Source: Mollicutes bacterium (GTDB taxonomy: Bacteria > Bacillota_I > Bacilli_A > Izemoplasmatales > Izemoplasmataceae). Taken from it: a stretch of DNA of 64,000 nucleotides. The DNA lies in NCBI GenBank assembly GCA_003551005.1, contig PULR01000063.1:1-64000 (forward strand). Direction: 5' to 3'. Below, in pieces: positions 40,856 to 50,251 of this stretch (the first letter of the stretch is position 1; every line of letters begins with the position of its first letter). Made by a program: the position numbers and the translations under genes. Under the pieces are notes generated by a model that saw only the letters and a program-made list of their open reading frames with translations, searched no databases and had not been told where the DNA came from.

Positions 40856-43000
40856 TCATGCATCGAACGTCGACAAGAAGACCTCGACAAGATCCGGGTC
40901 GAACTGGATGCCGGCACACCGCCTGAACTCTTCTTTGATCGCCTGTTCGCTCATCGCCCGCTTGTAGGGCCGTCCGTAGCTCATGACGTCGTAGGCATCG
41001 GCGATGGCGACAATCCTGGCCAGCAGGGGGATATCCTTCCCGCGGAGGCCTCTGGGATAGCCGTTGCCGTCCCAGTGCTCATGGTGGGCGAGGATGCCTT
41101 GGGCGACATGGGAGAATTCTTCGCTCGCCAGCGCGATGCGGTAGCCGATGACGGGATGTTTCTTGATCATCTCCCACTCCTCTTCACTTAGAGGATCGGC
41201 TTTCTCTAGAACATGACTCGGGATATTGATTTTACCAATATCATGCAGACGCACGAGGATGTCCAGACGGTTGAGCTCGACATCGGGAAGCGCCAGCTTT
41301 TCCGCAATTCCTCTGGCCGCCTCCTGCATGTCGCGGATGTGTCTCGACGTCTCGGGACTGATTTCCCCAAGCGCGCCGACGATGGTGTTGAGGGTTTCAC
41401 TCTTCGAACTGCGGCTTTCCGTCATTTTATGCGTGTACATGGTATCCTCGGCCATTTTCAATACATCGGAGAGCGTCTGTTCAGTAGTTTCCTTGCTCGC
41501 ATAACCGACCGCCAGAGATAGCGGAAGGTTTTCGACGTAGACTTTTTCTCCCCGTGTCTTCAAACGCTGACAAAGAGCCTGAGTCACTTCCAGCGTTGTC
41601 CCGGGAAGCAGCACGATGAATTCATCCCCGCCCCAGCGCACGACAATATCCCGCTCACGGGAACATGCCTTCAGAATCTCGGCCGTCCGCTTGAGCATCT
41701 CATCACCGGTGGCATGACCGTAGGTATCGTTCGCGAGCTTGAGGCCGTTCACATCGACCATCACCAGACTCAAGGGCAGCTGAGTCGGTGTGTCGAGTTG
41801 GTCGATGGTCTCTTCGAAATAGCGTCGGTTCGGCAGCCCGGTCAGGAAATCATGCGTGCTCATATGGCGGATTTTCTTCTCCATTCGCTTGCGATGGGTG
41901 ATATCCGTGACCAAGCCGAGAATGTAGTCCTGGTTGTAAAAGGAAACCTTCCCTTTGCGGACCTCCACCGGGAACACTGTGCCATCCTTGCGGCGATATT
42001 CAGTCTCGATGGTATGTGAATCACCGAGCGACCATTGTCGCCAGTATTCTTTGATCTTGGACGGTTCGGGGTTCGCCGTTGAGGACTCCGGGTGCAGATC
42101 GAAGACCGTGCGCGCCGTCAATTCCGTTTTCGAGTACCCTGTCTGCCGGGCGGCCTCCCGGTTGACTTCCAGGATGCTGCCATCGAGGTCGTGCAGATAG
42201 ACCGCATCCATGGATTGTTCGATTAGGGCCCGGTATTTCTCTTCGGATCGTTTCAAGTCGGCTTCCATTTGTTTGCGCTGGGTGATATCTCGTGCCAGTG
42301 ACAGTATGAAGTCCCGGTTGTCAATGACGACCTTCTTGGCCCGAATCTCTACTGGAAATACGTCGCCATGCTTCCGCTGATGTTCGGCTTCGAGGGTCTT
42401 GGTCTCCCCGGTTTTCCAGGTTCGCCACTGCTTCAAAATAGCTTCTCTTTGTTGGTTGACGGGTGAAGTTTGCGGGTGCAGATCAAGGACGCTGCGCTCT
42501 AAGAGTTCGCTCTCGGAAAAGCCACTCTGTACAATCGCCTCTTGATTGACTTCCACAATACGCCCGTTCAGGTCGTGAAGATACACGCCGTCCATGGTTT
42601 GTTCAATCAGCGCCCGATATTTCGACAACGATTGCTTGAGGGCGTGCTCGTCCTGCTTGCGCCTGGAAATGTCGCAAATCCGCTCCACGACCCACTCGAC
42701 GGTCTGTTCCTCGTTCGCGAGAGGGGTCAGAGTCGCTTCAAACCAATGACCGGCGTCGGTCTGATACTCTTCCTGGATTGACGTGGCCGATTCGAACACC
42801 TGCCGGATGCGGTCTTTGACGTGCTGCTTTTGCAGGCGGTCCGCATCTACGGGGGATGAGAGTGGCCGCGCCGGCTCCCCGCTGGAATCGCCCTGATGAA
42901 AAACATGGTCATTCGCATAGACCATGTTTCCTTCGGCATCATAGACAAACACCCATTCATCCATGGAATCCAGCAACCGTTGAAACCAGAAGTGTGACAT
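40856..43000 (-). CDS. c-di-GMP enzyme: three PAS-GGDEF-HD-GYP
   Basis: 714 residues from the ATG at 43000, preceded by AAAGGAGAATGTTC; the frame stays open upstream but without a ribosome site. Three PAS domains span ~5-365 (repeated YRALIEQ and DLHPE/Q segments, each followed by a PAC motif such as IEVNQEA). A GGDEF domain follows with RWGGDEFIVLLPGT and VDVNGLKLANDTYGH, then HD-GYP with LHDIGKINIPS and HHEHWDGNGYPRG. It is soluble, with no transmembrane segment, so it senses an internal signal. Domains 4-5 closely match the 36883 gene, suggesting duplication. Confidence 0.92.
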   Translation of the reverse strand: MSHFWFQRLLDSMDEWVFVYDAEGNMVYANDHVFHQGDSSGEPARPLSSPVDADRLQKQHVKDRIRQVFESATSIQEEYQTDAGHWFEATLTPLANEEQTVEWVVERICDISRRKQDEHALKQSLSKYRALIEQTMDGVYLHDLNGRIVEVNQEAIVQSGFSESELLERSVLDLHPQTSPVNQQREAILKQWRTWKTGETKTLEAEHQRKHGDVFPVEIRAKKVVIDNRDFILSLARDITQRKQMEADLKRSEEKYRALIEQSMDAVYLHDLDGSILEVNREAARQTGYSKTELTARTVFDLHPESSTANPEPSKIKEYWRQWSLGDSHTIETEYRRKDGTVFPVEVRKGKVSFYNQDYILGLVTDITHRKRMEKKIRHMSTHDFLTGLPNRRYFEETIDQLDTPTQLPLSLVMVDVNGLKLANDTYGHATGDEMLKRTAEILKACSRERDIVVRWGGDEFIVLLPGTTLEVTQALCQRLKTRGEKVYVENLPLSLAVGYASKETTEQTLSDVLKMAEDTMYTHKMTESRSSKSETLNTIVGALGEISPETSRHIRDMQEAARGIAEKLALPDVELNRLDILVRLHDIGKINIPSHVLEKADPLSEEEWEMIKKHPVIGYRIALASEEFSHVAQGILAHHEHWDGNGYPRGLRGKDIPLLARIVAIADAYDVMSYGRPYKRAMSEQAIKEEFRRCAGIQFDPDLVEVFLSTFDA

Positions 43001-43260
43001 GAACATTCTCCTTTGCGCCAGGGCCCGTAGACGAGACACCCGCTGAAAAGCACCTATCGGCCCTTGCTTCAGGACCTGCGCTTCGCACCACCTAGACACG
43101 CGGCAACCAGCGTTTGATGATGCCTGCATGGTTCCCCCGGGGGGTTGCTGCGACCAGTGGTAAGAATAAATATAGGAGAATAGTTTATCATACTTTCTGT
43201 GTGAACCGCAAAAAACATATATGTGCTGTCCGTTTGTTTTCCCTGCTACAAACAACGCTC

Positions 43261-43308
43261 ATAAAAAAATCCACACCCCCTCAGCGCATGACGGTTGAGG
43301 GGGTGTGG
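43261..43308 (-). terminator. Terminator of the membrane GGDEF gene
   Basis: CCACACCCCCTCA (43271-43283) pairs perfectly with TGAGGGGGTGTGG (43296-43308); on the minus strand a seven-T run follows. It ends the gene at 43402-44517. Confidence 0.9.
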
Positions 43309-43401
43309 ATTGAGGGGATCTTTCTTCGCTGACCCACCTACCTTTGCGGAAGTGCTTTCGAGTCTTCCCCGCAAGCGCTCCTGTAAAGGAGGCATGGGAG
43401 C

Positions 43402-44517
43402 TCACACAGCGTAATTTTGGCTGCCAATTCGTGAACGATCATCTTTCTGCTGGTACATGCCCCTCTCGGCCATCTCGATCAAAGCCGGCAGCGGTTCTCC
43501 TTTCTCCCGGATCGCCACGCCCACGGCGAACGAGAAGGGGGCTGGGTCCTCGCCTATTTCCGAGGAGTACCGGGAGAGCTGCTCGAGAAAGGCATCGTTC
43601 GCTTCCTTCTGTGCATGCGGCCGGACAAGGACGAATTCGTCGCCGCCATAGCGGACGAGAAGATCGCCTTCTTCGAGCAGACTGTTGAGGATTTCCGCAG
43701 TCCTTGCCAAAAGCTGGTCTCCCACACGATGGCCATACGTGTCGTTGATCTCCTTGAGATTGTTCAGATCGATGAACATCACCGTGCAGGCTTGCTCGTA
43801 ATCTTCGTAGGCAGGCTGGATGTATTCTTCAAGATACGCCCGGTTCTTCAATCCGGTCAGACGGTCGTGGAAGCTGAGATACTGCAAGCGTTGCTTTTCC
43901 AGCTGCTCTTTATGGTTTTCCCTGACGAAATGCATATAGAGCATGCTCACACTCACCCCGAGACCCAGGGTCGCGGTGAGGCTCAACCCATAGGGAATGT
44001 AGAGCGGAGAAGATACAATGAGGGGAAAGAATGCCAAATACACAGCGTAGAGGAGATGGAACACACCGACGGCGCGCATCCCGCCTTCAAACCCCCTGAG
44101 CAGTTCCACCCCCGAAACACCGAAGAAGAACGCCGAGAAGGTGAAGACCATCGATGCAAAGATGGAAAGGGGATAATCAAACAGCGGGTGGATGAAGACA
44201 AGGACAAAGAAAGCAAACAGGACTCCACTCCAGATTCTAAGGAAAGACTTTTCACCGTAGGCGTATACCCCTTTTTGAAAGAAGTAACCAGCGGCGATGA
44301 TGCCGAGCGAGAACAGATATCCGAATACCGAATTCTCTGTAGCAAGCGCCAGGTAGAAAGCCCCATAGGAAAACAGCAGCAACGTCCACGTGATCAGCCA
44401 TTCACTCAGATAGCGTCGTCGGGATTGACGATAGTAATAAAACACTACGCCCCACATGACTAGCGCTCCGGCAAAGAAAAAGGCTGTGACAATCTCCAAT
44501 AGCGCGGTAGTCTCCAT
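43402..44517 (-). CDS. Membrane-anchored diguanylate cyclase
   Basis: 371 residues from the ATG at 44517 (GGAG eight bases upstream). Seven hydrophobic helices fill residues ~5-205 with short loops, a sensory membrane module without a name I can assign. A GGDEF domain follows (~215-371): HDRLTGLKNRAYLEEYI, FIDLNNLKEINDTYGHRVGD and RYGGDEFVLVRP, all canonical, so catalysis is expected. The RxxD inhibitory site is not evident. It is monocistronic with its own terminator. Confidence 0.9.
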   Translation of the reverse strand: METTALLEIVTAFFFAGALVMWGVVFYYYRQSRRRYLSEWLITWTLLLFSYGAFYLALATENSVFGYLFSLGIIAAGYFFQKGVYAYGEKSFLRIWSGVLFAFFVLVFIHPLFDYPLSIFASMVFTFSAFFFGVSGVELLRGFEGGMRAVGVFHLLYAVYLAFFPLIVSSPLYIPYGLSLTATLGLGVSVSMLYMHFVRENHKEQLEKQRLQYLSFHDRLTGLKNRAYLEEYIQPAYEDYEQACTVMFIDLNNLKEINDTYGHRVGDQLLARTAEILNSLLEEGDLLVRYGGDEFVLVRPHAQKEANDAFLEQLSRYSSEIGEDPAPFSFAVGVAIREKGEPLPALIEMAERGMYQQKDDRSRIGSQNYAV

Positions 44518-44914
44518 AGCTCCCACTCCCCCGTGGAAGAATTACAGACAGTTAATCATTAAAGTATAAACGAAATATCGAAAAAGTTCAAACACTCCCG
44601 GACCCAGGGATGGAATAAGACAGATTACAGCATCCGATGGCGGATTTCCCTCTCTAGCTATGCACTGAGTATCCCTATTAAAAAGCTGAGCCCCCGCTTG
44701 CATGCGAACGCCCAGCTTATTAGGAAATTCCTTCAGAAAACCATTAGCAACTTTGAGGAACAAAAATACGCGGATGGCAAACGCGCAGGCAGACGAATTC
44801 GTTCTCCCGGTCGTGATTGGATGTCAGTCCGTTTCGTCACAACAAAAGGCGCTGATTAGCGGTCTACTCACGTAACGTTGAATGAAATGAACCATGCCTA
44901 GAGCGTGGCCGGAT
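44518..44914. other. Intergenic region, nothing supported
   Basis: 397 bases between two same-strand c-di-GMP genes. A weak minus-strand frame at 44542-44763 has no ribosome site and no recognisable protein. No c-di-GMP riboswitch (GEMM) core was found here. Confidence 0.4.
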
Positions 44915-46597
44915 TCACATCTCGCCGCGAAGATACGACTCGGCATCCATAAGTTGGGGGGAAGCTTGACTGCGCAGCCAATGTTTCAAGGCTCTGAACT
45001 CCATAGGTTTCGCGAAATAATAGCCCTGAACCCCATCAAAGCCAAGTTCATCGACCGTCTGCAACATGGTTTCGTCTTCGACACCCTCAGCAACCACCCT
45101 CATGCCCAGGTCCTTGGCCAGACGCACCGCCGCGCGCACGATGGAATAAACCCGTTCATCATCCATCATCTTCCAGATGAAATGCTGATCGACTTTCAGT
45201 GTATCCGCCTCGAATGCTCCCAGGTAATAAAGCGAAGAATGGCCCTTGCCGAAATCATCGATCGCGGTGCCTATACCGTGCGACTGCAACGTCGAAAGCT
45301 GCCGTTTGGCGGCCTCCGGATTCTGCATCAACGCGGTTTCAGTAAGCTCGACCTTGAGGCGTGAAGGGGCGATGCCTTTTGTCTCGAGCGCTTTGGGCAG
45401 ACGTTCGAGAAACTTTCCGTCATAAATATTTTTTGCGGATACATTGATGGAAAAGTACACATCATCCCACTGATTCGGGAAAGCGTCGATCACTGTCAAG
45501 ACTCTTTGCAATAGCCACTCGGTGAATGTGTGTATCAATTCGGTTTTTTCAATCAGGGGGATGAAACGTCCCGGTGAAATTTTTCCTTTTTCAGGATGCT
45601 GCCAGCGTACGAGCGCCTCCAAACCGACCAAAGTGGCGCCTTCCGGACTGAGCTGCGGCTGGAAGGTAATATAAAGCTCGTCATTCTCAAGGGCGCTAGA
45701 AAATCCGGAGAGCAGTTCATAATCCTCCTGCTGCTTATCAAGTTCTAGGTCCCGTATGATATAGAAGGTGCGCAGCTTGAAGGCGATGTTGCTGCGGGCG
45801 GTTGGCGTATTGAAATCCGTGGCATAGAATCGCGACTCACTCGGGGTCTTCGCTTCAGCCCCCAGATGGATAGCCACATAGAGCGGTATGCCGTGAACAT
45901 CCCATTCATTGTCCAACACTGCTTGTAGGTCCTCTACATCCTTTTCCAATCCACTTGAGGGCATGGCAATCCAGAACTTATCCGAATCCGACTGCACCAC
46001 GAAACCCTTCTTGCCAAGATTATCGATAAGGACATCATACAGCTTGCGCAACAAATCCCGATACACTCCGATGCCGAGCATGTCGACGATGGATTGCTTG
46101 TTGCCGATCAACACGCTCGTTAACGTATACGTGTGATTTATTTTAGGCGTGAAAAACCTCAAGGCATTGATGTCGGGAATATCGGTCAGCTGGTTCCTCG
46201 TCCTGAGTTGATGAATGGTCCGTGACGAAGCGCGAAGCCTTGTTGCGACGTAACCACTGAACGCACCGACTCCGGCAAATAGGACAAGCCGCAGGATGGC
46301 GTCCACAACCATCACGAATGTTCCGTCCAGTGGGTCGATGATAGCCAGAAGCGGAGCCAGCATCACCCCGGCTAATGCTCCCATGAAAGCCCCCCATCTT
46401 ACACCTAGTGCTAATCCGGAAATCACCAGCGGGAGGAATACCACATAACCATAAAGGTAACGGACATTCTGAGCAGCGTTTGCCAGAATATAGACCAAAA
46501 CGCTAATCAGGATAACGGTGACTAAAGAAACCAGAAAACGGTGACGATAAATAAGAGCAATCCAATTCGGAATTCGTTTGGAAACAGGAAGACGCAT
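44915..46597 (-). CDS. Membrane protein with degenerate GGDEF and EAL phosphodiesterase domain
   Basis: 560 residues from the ATG at 46597, chosen for AAGGAGGGAACCAAGGA upstream. Five or six helices lie at ~15-125. A GGDEF-like domain (~150-290) has QSDSDKFWIAMP in place of the signature, so no synthesis. The EAL domain (~305-550) keeps LEALVRWQHPEKG, FSINVSAKN, VELTETALM, IDDFGKGHSSL, LKVDQHFI and VAEGVED: the metal-binding Glu, Asn, Glu, Asp-Asp, Lys and Glu residues are present, with KGH replacing TGY in loop 6. It probably hydrolyses c-di-GMP. Confidence 0.9.
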   Translation of the reverse strand: MRLPVSKRIPNWIALIYRHRFLVSLVTVILISVLVYILANAAQNVRYLYGYVVFLPLVISGLALGVRWGAFMGALAGVMLAPLLAIIDPLDGTFVMVVDAILRLVLFAGVGAFSGYVATRLRASSRTIHQLRTRNQLTDIPDINALRFFTPKINHTYTLTSVLIGNKQSIVDMLGIGVYRDLLRKLYDVLIDNLGKKGFVVQSDSDKFWIAMPSSGLEKDVEDLQAVLDNEWDVHGIPLYVAIHLGAEAKTPSESRFYATDFNTPTARSNIAFKLRTFYIIRDLELDKQQEDYELLSGFSSALENDELYITFQPQLSPEGATLVGLEALVRWQHPEKGKISPGRFIPLIEKTELIHTFTEWLLQRVLTVIDAFPNQWDDVYFSINVSAKNIYDGKFLERLPKALETKGIAPSRLKVELTETALMQNPEAAKRQLSTLQSHGIGTAIDDFGKGHSSLYYLGAFEADTLKVDQHFIWKMMDDERVYSIVRAAVRLAKDLGMRVVAEGVEDETMLQTVDELGFDGVQGYYFAKPMEFRALKHWLRSQASPQLMDAESYLRGEM

Positions 46598-46774
46598 TCC
46601 TTGGTTCCCTCCTTGAGATGGGGTAATCATCGATGTCCCTTCAAGGAAACTCAAATACTAGATGGTGAGGAAGTTCCTGTTGATGAAAGCAAACCCCAAT
46701 TAAGGTTTTCATTTTTTTTATTATAGCAACAGCACTTGTGAAACGCCAACTGAAATGCAACTTGTGTAGCTATT

Positions 46775-46801
46775 GAAAAAGGACAAGCTTTCGGCTTGCC
46801 C
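46775..46801 (-). terminator. Terminator of the methyltransferase/thiamine-binding unit
   Basis: GGACAAGC (46781-46788) pairs with GCTTGCCC (46794-46801), one G-U pair, and the minus-strand transcript then has five Ts. Confidence 0.75.
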
Positions 46802-46927
46802 ATCTTCGTTAATCCCGATAATTTGCGGGGCCAATCGGGAGAGCCTTCCGAACTCGTGACATGTCCAACTTAGCGACCGAATGAAGGGAGAACGGCAGGA
46901 TATGACGGACAGGAAACGGCAAAACCA

Positions 46928-47161
46928 TTACCTGCAATAGTTGCTTAGCGTCACATCAAGCGTGAATGCATGCCGCGTTTCCATGCGTTCATAAAGCGTC
47001 TTGAGCATCGCGAAGACTTCCGCCGGCGTGCCTTTGACGACGGTGGAGAGCGGTCCGGTGTCCATCTTCAGATCAAAAGACCCGATCAGCTCGAGCGCTT
47101 CATCGACGGCGGCATCGACATCCTCAACACCGAACGGGTGAAAGCGGACTTCACACGTCAT
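46928..47161 (-). CDS. YkoF/MTH1187-type thiamine-binding-like protein
   Basis: 77 residues from the ATG at 47161, whose last base overlaps the methyltransferase stop (ATGA). It has CEVRFHPFGVEDVDAAVDEAL and LKMDTGPLSTVVKGTPAEVF, which resemble the YkoF/MTH1187 small domain family (TIGR00106-like) reported to bind thiamine or hydroxymethylpyrimidine. No thiamine genes or TPP riboswitch lie nearby. It is likely co-translated with the methyltransferase. Confidence 0.7.
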   Translation of the reverse strand: MTCEVRFHPFGVEDVDAAVDEALELIGSFDLKMDTGPLSTVVKGTPAEVFAMLKTLYERMETRHAFTLDVTLSNYCR

Positions 47162-47835
47162 GCTGGCTTGCGAAAATGCGCCCACAGGAATCCTCCTTCC
47201 GCATTCGAGGCTGCGAGGGCGGCCTCCCTCTCGTGTGTCAGGTGCTCCTCCTGACTCTGCGGAGGCGTGAAGAGGCAGTGCCTCAGGGTTTCGAGATTCC
47301 CGGGGTCCAACGCCTCGAGCTCGGCGGCGTTCTTGAAACCGGCGTGGGCGAAGACCGTGTCCTTGAAAGTCTCGGATTGGTAAAGCGCGCCCCAGTCGCT
47401 GTCTTTATTGATGGTGCCGATGATGACCCTGCCGTCCTGCTTCACGACCCGTTTCATCTCCTCGTAGGCCTTTTGCGGGGAGGAGAAAAATTCCAGCGTG
47501 GCCATGGAGATGACGACGTCAAAGGTGGCATCGGAAAAATCCAGTGCATGGGCGTCCATCACCTCGAAGGTGATGTCCCGTCCTGTGCGGGCCGCTTTCT
47601 GCTGGGCGACCTTGAGCATTTCAGGGGAGATATCGACCGCCGTCACACGTGCACCCCTCTGAGCGAGTTCAAGCGTGAGCGTGCCGGTGCCGGCGCCGAT
47701 CTCCAGGATTCGCATGTCTTCTTGCACAGCGAAATCTTCAAACAATCCGCGTTTCTCTACCTCATCCACGAACTGTCCGAGCGGCGTCTGGAAAAAATCG
47801 TCGTATTGTCTGGCTTCTTTGTCGAAAACCGGCAT
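47158..47835 (-). CDS. Class I SAM-dependent methyltransferase
   Basis: 225 residues. SAM motif I is ILEIGAGTGTLTLELA near residue 50, motif II TAVDISPEMLKVA, and FDVVISMATLEFFSSPQKA supplies the post-motif. It resembles the UbiE/BioC-like Methyltransf_11 group. The substrate is unknown; an N-terminal YDDFFQTPLGQFVDEVE stretch is typical of small-molecule methylases. Translation is coupled to the downstream thiamine-binding-like gene. Confidence 0.85.
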   Translation of the reverse strand: MPVFDKEARQYDDFFQTPLGQFVDEVEKRGLFEDFAVQEDMRILEIGAGTGTLTLELAQRGARVTAVDISPEMLKVAQQKAARTGRDITFEVMDAHALDFSDATFDVVISMATLEFFSSPQKAYEEMKRVVKQDGRVIIGTINKDSDWGALYQSETFKDTVFAHAGFKNAAELEALDPGNLETLRHCLFTPPQSQEEHLTHEREAALAASNAEGGFLWAHFRKPA

Positions 47836-47916
47836 GGAATCCTCCTTACTGATTGCAACGGTAGGCTGTATTTCCCGTTAACAACCGCTTCCCGCTTCAC
47901 CCCGGGTACTTTCTAA

Positions 47917-48195
47917 TCATTTGTATTTGAAGGAGAAGTTCGGATTCGCCACAGCGATTTCATGCAAGAGCACATCCAGTCGCTGTGCATAATCGCCGAG
48001 CGAGGCGATCAAGTCATCGTGGTTCTTGATGATGAGCCGTACGGGACCCTCGGCGCTCAGCAAGACATCCTCAAGCGCCTTGAGGTCGTCCCCTTCATAC
48101 TCAAGATCGGTAAGCGCCTCACGCATATACGCATGAAACGACGCCTCGGAATCGACAGCCGACCCATCAACGGTAACCTTTAGTCTTTTAGCCAT
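47917..48195 (-). CDS. Barstar-family (ribonuclease inhibitor-like) protein, no partner seen
   Basis: 92 residues from the ATG at 48195 (GAGGTGATTG upstream). LKVTVDGSAVDSEASFHAYM and YEGDDLKALEDVLL align with barstar's nucleic-acid-mimic helix: the residue equal to barstar Asp39 is kept, whereas that equal to Asp35 is Lys. Barstar inhibits the barnase ribonuclease. No barnase-like or other toxin gene is adjacent, so this is an orphan antitoxin-like protein or inhibitor of a toxin encoded elsewhere or by competitors. Confidence 0.72.
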   Translation of the reverse strand: MAKRLKVTVDGSAVDSEASFHAYMREALTDLEYEGDDLKALEDVLLSAEGPVRLIIKNHDDLIASLGDYAQRLDVLLHEIAVANPNFSFKYK

Positions 48196-48488
48196 CCAAT
48201 CACCTCGTTTTCTACTATTATCAGTATAACATACTCTCCGGGCGAAGAGAGGAATGCAACGCCTACACCCATGATTCCATGCCTCTATCCCTGATGGCAC
48301 GGCAGAGATCCGCCTTTGACTTATTTCATGATGAGGAGCGCTCAGCGTGGTCCCTCGCTCGTCGGCTAGCGCGGGGAAGCAGACAAGTTGGGATGCTGCT
48401 CCGCATAAAAAGTTGCAACCCCTGGTATTTGATTATATACTATAGACATCTGTGCGCTTGAAGGGCGCTTGAACGGGGGATACAGCCT

Positions 48489-49439
48489 ATGAAAGGAAAG
48501 GTCTTCAAATGGTTGATGATCGGCGTGCCGCTGGTGTTGGTCGGTGTGATCGGGTTCGTGGTTCTGGGCAGTTATCTTGAACATCGGGACCTTGTGGCAG
48601 AGGAAAAGGCAGACTTCCCGCCGCCGGGGACATTAGTCGATGTGAATGATGAGAGCGATCGGCTGCATGTTTACGCTGAAGGGGAAGGCGAACCGACGCT
48701 GGTGTTCATGTCAGGGCTGGGCACCAGTTCCCCGCTCTATGATTTCAAGCCGCTCTACGAAGAATTATCCGACGACTACCGTATTGTTGTTGTCGAGCGG
48801 GCCGGCTACGGGTGGAGCGATATTTCCTCCCGTGCAAGAGACATTGACACCGTTCTGGATGACACGCGCGCCGCGCTCAATCTTTCTGGAGAAGCCCCGC
48901 CCTATGTCCTTCTGCCACACTCCATGGCCGGTATCGAGGCGTTGCACTGGGCCAATCAGTATCCGGAGGAGATTGAAGCGATTGTCGGGCTGGACCCTTT
49001 AGTCCCGGAATATCATAAGCAACGGGATGAAGAGCCTTCATTCTCCTTGCTGATCGATTTTCTGATGAGCACCGGACTTGTCAGACGCGGGCCTGATGTC
49101 TTTGAAAACAGCTTCCCGGCAATGGAAAAGGGACTTTTGAGTGAAGCGGACGCGGAAATTGCACGCACCATTTTCTTTCGCCGCGTGCAGACCGAAAGCA
49201 TGAAGAATGAACTGGATAGCCTCTCGGATAACGCACAGACGGTCGCTGAAAAAGGAAAGCCCGATATCCCCTTCCATGTGTTCATTGCGGGTGAGAATGA
49301 GGATGAATACTGGCAGGAAAGCTTAACGGCATACGCAGAAGCAACGAATGGAACCTACCACATTCTGGGGGCAGGCCATTACATCCATCTCGAAAAGACA
49401 GCATTCATCACCGAAGAAATCAAGAACATCCTTGAGTGA
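48489..49439 (+). CDS. Membrane-anchored alpha/beta hydrolase
   Basis: 316 residues. The N-terminus (MKGKVFKWLMIGVPLVLVGV) is a signal-anchor helix, so the catalytic domain faces outside. The fold shows VFMSGLGTSSPLYD as oxyanion region, VERAGYGWSD, the nucleophile in LLPHSMAGIEAL (Ser in PHSMAG, with Pro where Gly is usual), and AGHYIHLEK with the catalytic His. An esterase or thioesterase is likely. The start follows GGGGGATACAGCCT, and a terminator closes the gene. Confidence 0.85.
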   Translation: MKGKVFKWLMIGVPLVLVGVIGFVVLGSYLEHRDLVAEEKADFPPPGTLVDVNDESDRLHVYAEGEGEPTLVFMSGLGTSSPLYDFKPLYEELSDDYRIVVVERAGYGWSDISSRARDIDTVLDDTRAALNLSGEAPPYVLLPHSMAGIEALHWANQYPEEIEAIVGLDPLVPEYHKQRDEEPSFSLLIDFLMSTGLVRRGPDVFENSFPAMEKGLLSEADAEIARTIFFRRVQTESMKNELDSLSDNAQTVAEKGKPDIPFHVFIAGENEDEYWQESLTAYAEATNGTYHILGAGHYIHLEKTAFITEEIKNILE

Positions 49440-49485
49440 ACCACAAGACTCTGCACAGATCGTGAACGGACAATCACCCATAAGC

Positions 49486-49527
49486 AAAGCGGTTCACACC
49501 TTGATGAAAACAGTGTGAACCGCTTTT
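49486..49527 (+). terminator. Terminator of the alpha/beta hydrolase gene
   Basis: AAAGCGGTTCACAC (49486-49499) pairs with GTGTGAACCGCTTT (49513-49526) and runs into Ts. Confidence 0.88.
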
Positions 49528-49675
49528 TTACTGCGCCCGTGAACTTGGACACTATCCCTCCATGCAAAAGTGGCAGTTCACTGAGGGGGAGCTTCGGTTA
49601 TGTCATGCATTCCCCTTTTCACCCGTTGCATTCCTTCCGGATAGACGTTTCAGGGTTGGGTGGTGTCCCCGTCTT

Positions 49676-50089
49676 TTACATGCTTTCCTCATCCACGATT
49701 CTCCCGTTTTCAAGATAGACAATGCGGTCGGCCATGTCTATGGCGTCCTGATAATCATGAGTGACAAAAACAGCGGTCATATTTCGTGATTGAATGCTTG
49801 TGCGAAGTTCTTTGCGGATGGAACGTTTCAGATTTGCGTCGAAATTACTGAAGGGTTCATCAAGCAATATGAGATCCGGGCTGGGGGCGAGCGCCCGGGC
49901 GAGGGCGACGCGTTGCTGCTGACCTCCGGATAGTTCATGCGGGTAGCTGTGTCGTTTGTCCCTCAGTTTCACGAGCTCAAGCATCTCATCGACACGCTTT
50001 TTCTTGAATCTTCTGCTTTCCCCTTTCAAGCCGAAGGCGATGTTTGCCGCAATATCTATAGTGAAGTCATTGCATGTTAGACATCTCAA
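49676..50089 (-). pseudogene. Truncated ABC transporter ATPase (Walker A missing)
   Basis: The fragment encodes ~125 residues of an ABC ATPase: ANIAFGLKG, signature ELSGGQQQRVALARAL, Walker B PDLILLDEPFSNFD and the H-loop VFVTHDYQDA. The whole N-terminal third with Walker A and Q-loop is absent, and the protein ends shortly after the H-loop. It resembles PotA/FbpC/CysA-type importers. It cannot bind ATP as it stands; it is a deletion remnant in an AT-rich stretch, with no permease or binding protein nearby. Confidence 0.8.
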
Positions 50090-50251
50090 TAGCTTGGCAA
50101 TGAATAATAAAGGTAACAGTCAATATTTTATAAACACGCGTTGCATATAAATTGTATGCGCATCACTCTTAAGGCACAATAAGGATTGCAAACATCGCGA
50201 ACCATTCGGCTGCGCTTTTCTCGTTTAGATTCTACGAAAGGGTGATGATTC

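Noticed and set aside
44542-44763. 73-residue minus-strand frame
   Set aside because: No ribosome site, no family, and a biased composition.
44518-44914. c-di-GMP riboswitch near the GGDEF genes
   Set aside because: No GEMM core (the conserved A-rich loop and the GGACGCAAAGCC-like segment) was found here or in the other leaders examined.
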